The notes: a model not told the origin generated them from the sequence alone. Shown: positions 33,882 through 48,782, numbered from the stretch's first letter. The stretch: 64,000 bases of DNA from Tillandsia leiboldiana (GCA_029204045.2 CM055060.1:56694544-56758543), one strand, 5' to 3'. Program-made: numbers and translations.

Positions 33882-36368
33882 TCATTTACAAGCTATTCCA
33901 TATACATGAGGGCTTATCAGGGAGACAGGAGAAAGGAATGCCATTTTAAGGTCGATGCTTGAGAAGCCAGCCTCAGAAATCTGCTTCCCGGTTTGCCGAG
34001 TAAGGTGACACCCATCTGCGACGAATTGCTGGAGAGGATCAAGGGTGCCCTGTACAAATCTGAGGAGGGATCCATCTGGAAAAGAAAATTTCAATATAAA
34101 TATAGGGACACAGGGACACAACACAAATAATATTTAGATTTAACTTGCATTCCAGGACAAATATAGGTTTGACTCATACCACGTGCAGCAACATGCTCGA
34201 TGAATACATAAAGACCACCAGGTTTCAAGACCCTCTTTACTTCTGCATAAATATAACATGAGTTGCAATGCTAAGACGAAAAAAGTCGCAACATATTATT
34301 GCGTTTTAACTAGTAGGTTCTCTCAGCAGTTTCAGGTGCACATAATTATTTTGAATGAGTAGGAACGGTTAGATGTGACTCGAAATCAGAATCGCTTCGA
34401 TATTATGATTCCGGTTCGCCGACGGCTTCGCGGTGCGACGAGAAATTTTTTTTCGCCCTAGAGAGAGATCGAGCGATTCTGTACGATCAAGAACTTTGTA
34501 TTCCCTCTTTTCTACATAGTGAAATCTCTCCTCTTTCGCCCGTGGTTTTTTCCCTGTAAAAAATTTTTCACGTAAATCTGTGTGTTATCTCTCTGTCGTG
34601 CAATTTTTGATTTACTTTTGTGTCATGATCGCCAATTGATTTTGTTGGGTTTGTGCGCTCGTTGCTAACAGGAACACATGATGTTCCAAATTTAGTACGT
34701 AAAGAAAACGGACAACAAACTTCGAAAAATGTCAATGTTGAAAGGAAGAGGAAATATTCAGAAACCTCTAAGTGCCGTGTCGACATCTTTGATGGAGCAC
34801 AATACCAAAGTACCAATCACAGCATCCATCGTGTTTTCCCTCACAGGTAATGCTTCTGCAACCTACAGATACAGCAGAGTTGAATTCACCACAAGCTTTA
34901 GATGGAAAACGACCTTGATTCATGAGTAGGGATTTGAGACCTCCCGAATAATGAAAGCATGAAGTTCGTAGATGATAAAACTAATACTTTTGTTGAGAAG
35001 AAAATGGGTCAGAGTGATAAAACGAATATTTTGCTTCTGATCTGCAAGAAACCATACCCCTCGTATAAAACTAAAGCTCGTTTCTGGTAACCCAGCAGCT
35101 ACTGCTGCCGACCGAGCATATTTCTCCATTTGCTTGTTGGGATCCACTCCAATAACCTTAAGACCATTTACAGCAGCATAGTATTTGAAGTTAGGACCAG
35201 TGCCAACACCAAGCTCTAGTATATTCTTACTCTTGTCGGTCAAATAAGAAAAGAGCTTTTCTTTGTAACCTGCAATCTTCCGGAAAAAAGGAGTAAAATA
35301 ATCATCAATCATGCCATAGGAGGCGACAAAACCATGCACGTTATCTCGTTGCAGAGTAACGGGATTGGTAGTAACAGGAAATATGAGAAACAAAGAAGGT
35401 AAAGCCATGTGTCAATCAACAATGTAGAATATGTAAGACATTGTCGAAACTGTTAAGGAATTAAGACTCTTCCTGTGCTCTTTCCTATCAAGTTGCAGAG
35501 CCAATTCTAAGCCTCAGCAGTTGCATGAGGAAGTGGACTCAAAATCCCACAAAAATGTACACTTGCTTTGGAATAAAATTCTAATAAAATTAATTTGATT
35601 TCCAACAGAAAATATTCAGTCAGATTGAATTTGAATCCTTATAATGTTGTTTGGAATTGAGAGGAATTCAATTCAACTCAGCTTGATTTCAATATGCTTA
35701 GTTTTACTACATCGTGATGAAAAGCATTATAACACTTAATCAGGACACATTTGTTTGTACTTTCTTAATCCATCTTAATCCCCTAAAATATGTTGAACTG
35801 TAACCAACCAAATAAGATCCCAATAATGAACTAAAGTAAACTAGAGTAAAATACCACTTAAATAACTGCTTAAGAAGAATCGTTCTATGCATACTACATA
35901 CCTCAGCTTCGTAGGATCTCATTCCCTCCTCCATAGCCTTCGCGTAGAACTCCTCATACCAATCCGGCCTCGGTGGACGCAACCTCTCCATTACAACCTA
36001 CAAACACACACCACTCCCCAACAAATTCCAGCTCAGTTCCTTACAATTTGGAGCTCCAATGGCGATAAGAGAAACAACGTCGAATTAAAATTCGCAGCTC
36101 CTACGGTGGGATCGGAGGAGGAAGCGACGGGCGCGGCGAAGGACGTGATCGGAAGCAGCTGCGCCGCCGCCGCTGCTCCCAAGAGGCCCGTTCTCCTCCC
36201 GCATCTGCAGCACGAGAGGACGCGGGGTTCCGAAGGGGAGGGCTCTCCATCGTTTAGGGTTAGGGTTAGGGTTAGGGTTAGGTTTAGGGTTCGTGGTGGA
36301 GGGTGAGGGGGAACGGGAGAGGGGCGGACGGTGGGAGGCAGCGCCGCCGCTCCGGAGAGACACTGCAT
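33882..36368 (-). CDS. SAM-dependent methyltransferase (METTL7-like plant family), probably plastid-targeted
   Basis: Secure minus-strand exons: 35997-35902, 35276-35058, 34862-34766, 34242-34180 and 34075-33882. Motif I is NILELGVGTGPNFKYY, followed by VIGVDPNKQMEKYA, the MDAVIGTLVLCSIKDV strand, VKRVLKPGGLYVFIEHVAARDGS and LDPLQQFVADGCHLTRQTG. The protein resembles the plant family related to METTL7/thiol methyltransferases; the substrate is unknown. Upstream, an ATG at 36368 opens a frame with a CRCGRRTGLLGAAAAAQLLP-type plastid or lumen targeting stretch. It joins exon 2 in phase 0 using a donor at 36104 (107-bp intron) or 36044 (47-bp intron, unusually short). With the former the protein is 310 aa. 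If translation instead begins at the ATG at 35991, it would lack this leader. Confidence 0.85.
36253..36291. repeat. Telomere-like (TTAGGG)n tract
   Basis: GTTTAGGG followed by four TTAGGG units, then TTTAGGGTT. On the methyltransferase strand it reads (CCCTAA)n and would encode the LTLTLTLTLN stretch of the proposed leader. It is also a multiple telo-box, a known plant promoter/leader motif. Confidence 0.9.
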
Positions 36369-39173
<2,805 letters not shown>

Positions 39174-39195
39174 TATATATATATATATATATATA

Positions 39196-39694
<499 letters not shown>

Positions 39695-39697
<3 letters not shown>

Positions 39698-40556
39698 CTT
39701 CAAAATACTTCAATAATTAGTTTTTGAAAAAGCTAATGACTATTTTTTTAAAAATTAGCTATTGTTTCAATCATGTAAAAAATACAGTATTTTATCCAAA
39801 CATAAAAAAATAAAATAAAATATTACATTATATTTAAAATTTCATACCAATTTATTACAATAAAATATAAAACTTTTTTTTTTTTTCTGTAATTATCAAA
39901 CGGGTACTAAGTGTGATCCAGTAATTCAGAGAAATAAAAAAAAAAAAAAAAAACTTTAATCCAAACAACAACAACAACAACAACAACAATTACTTTTTAA
40001 ACAACATCAACAACAATTACTTTTTTTTAAAAAAAAACTTCTCTCTTTTATTCTCTCCCTCCAATTCCAAACAATACTTTTCCGATTAAAAGTAAATCAC
40101 ATCAGCATGTTTTACCGAGAAAGAAAAGAGCCGAAAGGGAGTATGTACATCGTACTTTCAAAGAATTAAAAAATGATGCGTTCGGAAAAAACAAAACCAA
40201 TAAATAAATAAATAAATAAAAAGGGCGAAATTTCCAGAGCCTAAATGCTGCAGGCACCCACGAGTCCACGACACAAGCTGTAGGCAGTGGCAGCAGTTTG
40301 TTTTGACTGATCACACCAACAGCTTTTCTTTTCTGGCGTACTAGCATGGACTCCTAAAGATCCACCAAATTAATCTGCTCATCTTTGTTTTCTTTTTATT
40401 GTTTTGTTTCATTAAGCTTATCTAATTAGTTAGGCAATCAATTAATTAACCACACATTCTTACAAGCAAACCTTCACTAAGGAGCTCACCAACAATTAAG
40501 GGAGGGGGCTATATATGAACCACACTTAACTTGCTTTCAAAATTACATATATCTCT
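39695..40556. other. AT-rich spacer, no gene seen
   Basis: It has poly-A at 39936-39953, (CAA)n near 39966-39990 and (AAAT)n near 40200-40220. A minus-strand ORF at 40102-40347 has no recognisable domain and is not supported. Confidence 0.5.
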
Positions 40557-40729
40557 GAGCAATGCTACATGTACACCCCTTGGGGGTGTACATCATACAC
40601 CCCCACCTATCTAAAGGTGGGGGTGTATTTTAGGGGTCACATGAAGTGACCTCTCATCACACCCCCACCCTAGATGGGTGGGGGTGTGAGATGTACACCC
40701 CTTAGGGGGGTGTACATGTAGTATTTTTC
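40557..40729. mobile_element. MITE family A copy 5
   Basis: About 173 bp from GAGCAATGCTACATGTACAC to GTACATGTAGTATTTTTC, with strongly complementary arms and CACCCCCACC…GGTGGGGGTG. The right end shows substitutions and no clear 9-bp duplication remains. Confidence 0.85.
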
Positions 40730-41330
40730 ATAATTTAATATGGTGTTATAATAGTTGGTTCTAAATTCGAGTTTCGTCGACTTTCTAGCATTAATTATTA
40801 ATTTTTTTTATTTAACTAAATTTATTAAAAATATTGTCCTGTTGTTTTGATAGTTTATACAAAATTATATATATCTCTTTTTTTTTTCCTCCGTGTTTTT
40901 TTCTTTAATAATCTTTTATATATATATATATGTTTTTTGAGGCTAAGTTCATATATATTTTTAAATAAATTAAAGAAATAGTTTGCTATCTTTCTATTAA
41001 ATATAAATATTGATCATTCCTTACTGCTTAATGAAAGCTTAATTAGCTTCATGCATGTACCAGATCGATGACAAAAAAGCTAGCTTTGCACTTCTCCATG
41101 TTCGTACATGGAGGTCACTAGATGGTCTCCTGTAGAGCAAAGCTGTGAACCACAAAGAAGGCTACAAAATCGTACGTAAAGGTATTGGGGTAGTACTTCT
41201 CCTTAACTACGGTCTAAAACTGCGTAGGTTCCTGCATCCATGCACTGTCAAATCCAAGCCCACCAAGCCACCATTAAAAACCCCAGTTCAAACTCTTTCC
41301 CCCTAACGGTTCAAAAGGGAACAAAGTTTC
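40730..41330. other. Spacer upstream of the MIR169 locus
   Basis: AT-rich to about 41030, then less so. A small imperfect hairpin lies near 41079-41145. The last 300 bp is probably the MIR169 promoter. Confidence 0.45.
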
Positions 41331-41338
41331 TATATAAA
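41331..41338 (+). promoter_or_regulatory. Probable TATA box of the MIR169 transcript
   Basis: CTATATAAACAC is a good TATA element, 320 bp upstream of the hairpin base. It is followed by a C/A-rich, initiator-like stretch near 41355-41385. (CT)n (41549-41578) and (AT)n (41579-41606) arrays lie in the presumed leader of the primary transcript. Confidence 0.5.
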
Positions 41339-41547
41339 CACTTACCAAACACAACAAGACCCACTCCACATTCTCTCCCTAGATAGCTTCTCTTGTGAAA
41401 TTAAGGAACTTCCCACATGTCCCAGTAGCATCTTTCTCCTTCTCCTTCTAACTCAATGTGATCTCCACCTCCACCATTTCTCAAAAGAGAAATTATGCTT
41501 TGGGTATTCGTATAAATTAAGGAGAACAGTGGAATTCCACTATATAT

Positions 41548-41609
<62 letters not shown>

Positions 41610-41652
41610 TGAGGCAAAAGATAGGTTATGATTAATTTGTTTCATCTGAGGT

Positions 41653-41836
41653 CTAGCATGTGGGAACGAGGCCAGTTGAATTGTGCAGCCAAGGATGACT
41701 TGCCGGTAACTTCAACCCCTGCACGTACTGCAGGCCAAACTCCAAAGCAAATGAAATAGGTTTGGAATATCGATTCGTATATGAGAAACCGGCAAGTTAT
41801 TTCTGGCTACATATTTGCCTCGTTTTTTCATGCTGG
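41653..41836 (+). ncRNA. MIR169: MIR169 microRNA precursor (hairpin)
   Basis: The 21-nt segment 41686-41706 starts CAGCCAAGGATGACTTG and ends CCGG, which is the conserved plant miR169 sequence. The opposite arm at 41791-41811 (GGCAAGTTATTTCTGGCTACA) pairs with it with a few mismatches, as miR169* does. The stem extends outward: AACGAGGC (41665-41672) pairs with GCCTCGTT (41817-41824), and AGCATG (41655-41660) with CATGCT (41829-41834). The loop is about 80 nt. miR169 guides cleavage of NF-YA (CBF-B/HAP2) transcripts and acts in drought, nitrogen and developmental responses. A TATA box lies at 41331. Expression cannot be seen from sequence. Confidence 0.93.
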
Positions 41837-42338
41837 ATCGAAGATGATATATATCTAGATTTGCATCGGTTTCGAAGTTGATTGAATGCACGTGGTATTG
41901 GTGATCTATATATACACATACAAATGCGCCCTCATTAATTGCGAGTGATCGAGAAAAGAACAGGTACGCTGCATACATATTTATTGGTGCTTGCATGTAT
42001 TAGATTAAAGATACTACTTATTTTATTCAATCAATGCCTTAATTTATTGTTGACGAATTGATCAAGATCCGCAAAGATTAATTCTCACAACAATTTGAAT
42101 GCCCTTCATTTATTTCTATTCAATAGCTTATATTTAATTTATATGCAATAGCAGGTTACTTCCAAAGAGATACAAGTACCATTTATCATGTATTTTGACA
42201 AAAGAACATTAGCAGGTTATCTAATCTAATTAACATCTCTTTTTTTTCTTTGTTTTCTTTTTCTATCTCTCAACCTTTTCTCCTTTTTCATCCACAAATA
42301 TTTTGATATTTTCTCTCTCAATTCCTCTTTTTTTTTCC

Positions 42339-42385
<47 letters not shown>

Positions 42386-43129
42386 TAGTGATGCAATACC
42401 TCCACCTACAATGAATCTGCAAATGAATCAAAAAAAAATTTCTTCAAATGTGACGGTTTCCTTAATCATATTAAATATATTAAATTTAAATATTTATTTA
42501 ATTTTTAAATAGTGATATAAAATTAATGTATAAATTAGAAAAATTTAATTTTTTAAAATATATTAAATAATATCTAAATTAGAGAAATTCTAAAATTTTT
42601 AAAATATATTAAATATGTTGAATTTAGATATTACCTATATTTAAAATTTTTAAATATTGATATAAATTAATATTTAAATTGTAATTCTATTTTTTTTAAA
42701 AATTAATGCTTAAATTAATTAGTACAAAATTAATATCTAAATTTGTAAAAGTAATATCAACCAAAAATTTCTTTAAATTTTATAATATTTAATTACCAAA
42801 ATATTCTCGACATAAAATTATTTTTTAATATATTAAAAAAGTAAAATAATACTTTTATGCTTTATTGATCAATAATTATTTACAAAATTAAATACCAAAT
42901 CATTTCTCTAAAATAATTAAGAACAAGAATACAGATATTATTTGTACTGTTGTTAATTAGAGTAGCTTAAACCCATTTAAACTCTCTTATCAAATCTCTT
43001 AATATTTCATTCTTTTTTTCCCTCTACTACATCCCAAGTGCACCTCACTCACCACCATCTTTTGATAGTTTAAATTTTTAGATAATAATTTCCAACACCA
43101 TCTACATCTATTGTCTAAAAAAAAAAAAC
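41837..43129. other. Spacer downstream of MIR169, no gene seen
   Basis: AT-rich, with a long poly-A run (42345-42380) and repeated AATTTAAATATTT-type sequence. No second miR169 hairpin was seen here. Confidence 0.5.
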
Positions 43130-43295
43130 ATTATTTATACATTCCAAGATTAATGTGCATCTTACACTCCATCCATACTGAAGTAAAATAAATTTTATTG
43201 ATCATTTCGAGGTACACTAGTGAAGTACACTTACTCTTAGATGAATAAAATATATATCATACACGAAAGGGGTGTATGAGTAGTACGGCCTAAAA
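43130..43295. mobile_element. MITE family A, degenerate copy 6
   Basis: Recognisable family blocks: ATCTTACACTCCATCCA, TTATTGATCATTTCGAGG (core), ACTCTTAGATGAATAAAATATATATCATACAC and GGGGTGTATGAGTAGTA. The ends are eroded and no duplication is visible. Confidence 0.6.
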
Positions 43296-44199
43296 GCACA
43301 CATGTTAAGTGTGCATCTTAATTAGAGAGAGAAGAGAAACTCAATTTCTTTTCTCCTTTCCTTTACAATCAACATAACTTCACGTAGCCTAGCTACAACC
43401 AATTAAACACATAACCATGTGAAACATAAAAAAAACGAAGCCAAAGGTGGAGGATATATATATTGTCTAAATCATCTTTAGATCATGATACGATCAAAAT
43501 ATGGGCCATCAGTGAACTTCAGGGTAAGAACCAGACCTCAAGGACAAAAATACAAACTTTTCGGCTTTAATGTGGCCCACAGACAAAAAGATAAGTCATT
43601 GCATGCATGTTGTTAAATTATTTGAGTTTGAAAGTTTAAGATGGAGTGGTTGAATTAATGTTTTCACAGTAACATACATTCAATAGGACAGGTTGTGAGT
43701 TACGGTTGGAAATTTGGTATTCGTTTCGATACCAGATTCTTCTGTAAATTTGTAATCCGTTTCGGTACCGGTTGTTGAGATTCCGCAATAAAAACGTCCA
43801 ATCAAATTTTTATTATAAATCCGTATTCTCAACCGAACTGAGACCAATATAACTACAAAGAGATGAAAAATCAAAACAGAAAAATATGTGCGGGTAAAAT
43901 AAGATTCATTAACCAAGAAAAAAATTTCACCGATTCCTCTTCTACAATAGAGTAGCGTCAATCCAATCTCTCTCATCCTTCTATCATCTTCTATAAACTT
44001 AGAAGACTTCTCTCTTTTCTCTCTCACGTGCACCCGTAAATTTCTCTCACCTTTCTATCTTCTTCTATAAACCTAGAAGACTTCTATATTTTCTCTCTCA
44101 CATGTGCTCGTGCATAAGATATATGCAATCTATATGTCTTATTTTAAAATACGGATTAACTCAAGACTCTCATACGTACGTACTTTTATATATATATAA
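43296..44199. other. Spacer, no gene seen
   Basis: It includes a direct duplication of about 60 bp: TCTCTCATCCTTCTATCATC…CTTAGAAGACTTC (about 43968-44012) recurs as CTCTCACCTTTCTATCTTC…CCTAGAAGACTTC (about 44044-44085). A minus-strand ORF at 43680-44033 has no recognised domain. Confidence 0.5.
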
Positions 44200-44371
44200 G
44201 AGCAATGCTACACGTACACCCCGAAGGGGTGTATATCATACACCTCCACCATTTTAATGGTGGCGATATTTTTTACGGGTCACATCGATTGACCCATCAT
44301 CACACCCCACCCATTGGATGGGTGGGGTATGTGATATACACCCCGAATGGGGTGTACGGGTAGCATTTTCC
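44200..44371. mobile_element. MITE family A copy 7 (foldback, 9-bp TSD)
   Basis: A 172-bp element, GAGCAATGCTACACGTACAC … GGGTAGCATTTTCC, flanked by a perfect 9-bp duplication, TATATATAA (44191-44199 and 44372-44380). The internal sequence is close to copy 4 at 24633. Confidence 0.92.
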
Positions 44372-44763
44372 TATATATAAACTCTCTACATTAAAGATAT
44401 ATATAAAGTTCTACTCAAGATATATCTAAATCTACTTAAATTAAAATTATATTAATTCTAATTAATATTTAAACATAAATTAATTTATTTATAATAAATT
44501 TAAATATTAATCATAATCTAATTAAGATTTAATTACAAATCTAATTAAGATTTAATTACAAATCTAATTAAATCCTAATAATTAGCTAGCTAGGCAGCAT
44601 GCTCAATCTTATTGAGCAATATTCTTTAAATTAAACCGCTATTTCATATGGATTTAAGCGTAAAATTTTTAAATTGTAATAAATCTTTAAGATTCGTATA
44701 TGGAATGCATCACGACTCATCAAATTGGCTCAATAAGAATTTGCTGAGAAGCTTTCCAAGAAG

Positions 44764-45015
44764 AGCAATGGTAGGTGTACATTCTACACCCTATTTCATC
44801 CTGGGTAGGGTACATCCTACACTTATGCCCTATCTCATTCCGAGGTGGGTATTATTCTATTCGTCACATCGAGTGTACATCCTACACCTTACTTTATTTT
44901 GGGATGGATATTATTCTACTCGTCACATCGAGTGACGAGTAGAATTCACCCCACCTCAGAATGCAGTGGGGTGTAAGATATATACTACTAAAGAGGTATA
45001 TATTTATATATATCT
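44764..45015. mobile_element. MITE family A copy 8, enlarged
   Basis: It starts GAGCAATGGTAGGTGTACAT and contains two copies of CTACTCGTCACATCGAGTG-type core (near 44858 and 44918), so part is duplicated. The right end is diverged. Flanks TTCCAAGAA (44755-44763) and TTCCAACAA (45016-45024) could be an eroded duplication. Confidence 0.7.
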
Positions 45016-45742
45016 TTCCAACAAAGTCGCCCACCTAATTTCATATGGATAAAGAAAATTGTGGGGGTGAATGTGTTTACTAGTCGTTGGTGATAGCACT
45101 GCTTGTAAACCTGTGGTTAAGTATTATTGATCAAGTAGGCATTTCTAGAATTGGCATGGTAGGCACCATATATATTCTAGCTCCCTAATTTTGCAAAAAA
45201 TTATAGATAATTCATAATTTCTGGATTGTCTGAATATTTTGTTCAGAATTATTAATTCACATTACAATATAAATATTGACAATATTTTTTAAAAATATAT
45301 AATTAATCCAATATAGTCATTTCATATATAGAGAGTTTCATATATACTTTGATATTTTTTTAGTACTGCTTAACTGTATTTGTACTCTAGTAAAAACACT
45401 ACTGTTTTTTTTTTTGTTTTTTTTTTTGAAAAACAAAATGCCAATCTTTTCTGAATTTGACTTGAAATTCAATCTTTTAATTAACTGCACTGAGAATTAT
45501 GTAACCATGCACTATATATAAAGAAAAATTATTTAGAAAGAAAATTGAACTTTTTGCATAATAAAATTATTGATTTTCAACTTTTGCAAATATAACTCAT
45601 TTTTTAAGATTTGGCACATTAGATTCGATTGATTTTTTTTAATAAATGACCAAATTATTGCTCTTTTAAAACATGTAAAAAAAAATTATACATATCTCAA
45701 TTAATTATATATATCTCTCAAATTTTATTTTTCAATGTATTA
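45016..45742. other. AT-rich spacer, no gene seen
   Basis: Nothing coding or structured was recognised. Poly-T lies near 45404-45428. Confidence 0.5.
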
Positions 45743-45825
45743 GTGGATTAGCTCAATTAATTATAGTGTCGTGTTAATAATGGTTAATAATGCGAAGGTA
45801 GTAGGTTTGAAACCTGCATGGGCCA
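45743..45825 (+). pseudogene. tRNA-Ile-like pseudogene
   Basis: GGATTAGCTCAATTAATTATAG (D-arm/A-box), GTCGTGTTAATAA (anticodon arm, AAU context), TGCGAAGGTAG and AGGTTTGAAACCTGC (T-arm/B-box), ATGGGCCA (acceptor) follow the plant tRNA-Ile(AAU) sequence in order. The anticodon region has about 10 extra bases (GGTTAATAAT, a local duplication), the D-arm is mutated, and acceptor pairing at the 5' end is lost. It is a decayed tRNA or the head of a tRNA-derived SINE. Confidence 0.75.
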
Positions 45826-45875
45826 AAATAAATTAAAATTAAGTTTCAACATTTACAAAAAAATATGTATTTATC

Positions 45876-45973
45876 CATAGCACAAGTGGTAAATAACTTG
45901 AAAGGTTGGTACTAAAATTCGCAAGTTAAAAGCCGAAATAAATAACATGCTATTTGTTTTCCAAAAAAAAAAA
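45876..45973 (+). mobile_element. Possible tRNA-derived SINE remnant
   Basis: TAGCACAAGTGGTAAATAACTTG resembles the A-box of the SINE at 54846. It is followed by a degenerate B-box (ATTCGCAAGTTAAAAGCC) and ends in TTTTCCAAAAAAAAAAAA. The match is weak outside these boxes. Confidence 0.4.
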
Positions 45974-46885
45974 ATTATTTAAGAGATAGATATTTAACTT
46001 TATCATTTTCATTTATAATTTTTTAAGATTATAAAGTATATTTAATGAATTTACTTCTAATTATTATTTCTACATACCAAATGATGCCGATAAGCTGTAC
46101 TGTGTGCATTTCATTAATTAATTAAAATTTCAAAAATTTACAAGCTAATTAAGAATCGAAGTAATTTTTAAAATCTGTAAAAAGAGAAATCTTATTTAAG
46201 AGGTACGTAGATATTTAAAATAACAGTTTTCACATTTATTATTTAAAAATTTAAAATTATATAGTATACTTAATAGAGTTTAGCTATTAAGTATTTGATA
46301 TATTTTTTTTTAAAAAAATATTATTCTTTCTCTTTCAAAATTATATTTGAATATAAAAGATCTTCTTATACCCAAATTAAACAGCGGTAAGTTTTTCATT
46401 ATTAGATCTATTTTTTTTGACTAATTACATATGTTATATTATATTACTCAATCAATTACCCACTAAACTCTAAAAAATTATTATTATTTTAATCCTAAAA
46501 TTTTTTATCTAGAGATCAAAAATATAGAAACTGGATTCTACTTAATAATAATTTTATTATGACGTAACAGAAATTTAATTATTCCAATATGGAGCAGTAG
46601 TGTGCATTTCATTTCGTTAATGAATTACTCTTCTAGAAGTTACAACTTCTTAATGTAAACTCATTTTCTCATTTGAAGTGTCGACATTAGAATCGCACTC
46701 GAACAAACACGGCGACTCCACTTGTTGTTTATTACGCCTCCGCTATAGACAAATACGGCATTCTAACGTGTGAGTTAAGACAGAATCTGACCTGAACACA
46801 AACCTTATTCCCCAATATCCATTAAAAACAGATAGGTATCTATTATAAGTCACTAAAAATTTATTAGAGATTACTATTTGAAAAA
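45974..46885. other. AT-rich spacer, no gene seen
   Basis: No credible ORF, hairpin or repeat was recognised apart from A/T runs. Confidence 0.5.
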
Positions 46886-47043
46886 AAAAGGTATATATAA
46901 GTGTACACCCCTTAGGTATATATCATACATCCCATCGTATTCTGAGATGGAATGAATTTCATCCGTAACACGATATGACGGGTGGAGTGAATACCCATCT
47001 CAGAATGGAGTGGCCCTTATAGGGTGTACACCTAGCATCACTC
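46886..47043. mobile_element. MITE family A copy 9 (9-bp TSD)
   Basis: A 158-bp element with GTGTACACCCCTTAGGTATATATC … GGGTGTACACCTAGCATCACTC and the core CACGATATGACGGGTGGAG. It is flanked by a perfect 9-bp duplication, TTTGAAAAA (46877-46885 and 47044-47052). It lies about 330 bp upstream of the DUF962 gene. Confidence 0.88.
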
Positions 47044-47339
47044 TTTGAAAAATATCAATCAATAATTTTGTATCCCATTATTTGGTTCAAGTACAACGAG
47101 GATAAGAGATATATTCTCTCTTCTCTTTGTATCCAAATAAAGATTAATAATGTTTTTTTTATAAATAATTTTATTAAATTTTATAATTTTTAAAATAGTC
47201 GTCTATAAAATAAAAAATAAAAATAAACAAACTCTACCAATAAATGCGGTTCGATTCCCCCAACCATTTACCAACGACTTTAGTTTAAACACAGTACATA
47301 TATATACCGCAACAAAACCCACATAGGAACAGCAAGAGC

Positions 47340-47366
<27 letters not shown>
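47340..47366 (+). promoter_or_regulatory. (GA)n tract immediately upstream of a start codon
   Basis: About 13 GA units end 4 bp before the ATG at 47371, so they lie in the 5' UTR of the DUF962 gene. GA repeats are bound by plant BPC/GAGA-binding proteins. A TATA-like CATATATATACC lies at about 47298. Confidence 0.55.
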
Positions 47367-47370
<4 letters not shown>

Positions 47371-47371
<1 letters not shown>

Positions 47372-47780
47372 TGGGGAAAGGGGTATTCGATCTGGAGAAG
47401 CACTTCGCCTTCTACGGGGCGTACCACAGCGACCCAGCGAACGTGCTCATCCACGTGCTGTTCGTGTGGCCCATCTTCTACACCGCCCTCGTCCTCTTCC
47501 AGTTCACCCCTCCCCTCCTACACCTCCCCCTCCTCGGCGTCCTCAACTTCGCCTTCGTCCTCGCCCTCGTCTACGCCCTCTTCTACGTGCTCATGGACCC
47601 CAAGGCCGGCTCCTTGGGGGCCCTCCTCTGCCTCCTTTGTTGGATCGGGAGCGATCTCCTCGCTCATCGGTTAGGGTTTTCTCTCGGCTGGAAGGTCCGT
47701 TTTATTGTCTTCATCTTCTCCCGATTCGTTGTTTCTCGTGTCAATTTGGTGCTAGATCGCTAGAAATTCAATCTTGATGC

Positions 47781-47812
<32 letters not shown>

Positions 47813-48703
47813 TTATGTTTGGATTCATATGGGATCGATTCCGTGTGTAATGTTACTACGATTCGATTTTGGTTAGGGTAAAAGTGTATGGAAACCTTTT
47901 TATCTGCTTTAATTTAAGAAAAATGTTTCTTATACATCCGAAAGGGTGTATGTCTTACACTCCATTCATCATGTAATTCCGAAGTGCGGGTGAATCCATT
48001 ATGAATCGGGGTGAATTTTGTTGGTAACTTCGAAATGAGCGATGAAAAAATCTCTTCCTCCGGATGGATGGGGTATTAATTTGAAATAGACCCTGATACT
48101 TTTATTTGTTTTGATCCGAGTGATTCCAAATACTTAGAGTAGAAATGTTGTTAAATTGGTTAATGTTTTGATCGACTCTCACGCTTCTGGCTACTGATCG
48201 GCTGAAGAAATTATAAGTTTGCTAACAATCCCAATGGAATTGAATTTAATTGTCTAAAATAATTCAAATCAAAACAAATAAGTTGACCAGGTGGCAATCT
48301 GAAAAAATACAAGTTGAGGAGCCTTATTCATGCCTTTTAGTTGTTATCTCTATATTCTGTTTATTTTGGATTGCCCTCCGGTTATATTATTAGGATCATG
48401 CAATTTTCTTCCGTATTTATTGTCTTAAGTTGGTCTTATAAGAAAAGGCGCGCCTCAGGTACGGGTCTCAGTGCCTCGGGGCATGAGGCACGCGCTTCAG
48501 ATGCTCTTCGTGATATTCTAATTTGAGCCCTTTCTTTCATTTTTTTTTTTTCTTGTCCGTTCTCTCTTCCTTCAATGACATCAAGACATGAAGCACTTTT
48601 AAATTGAAAGTTGAAATATAATTATTTTTCTTTTTAGTTTGAGAATATTTATGCATGCAATTTTTTTATTTTTACATGATTATTTAGTTTTTGTATGGCT
48701 ATT

Positions 48704-48782
<79 letters not shown>

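Noticed and set aside
40740..40870. Possible SINE after MITE A copy 5
   Set aside because: A GGTTCTAAATTCGAG-like B-box is present, but no A-box, tail or duplication could be made out.
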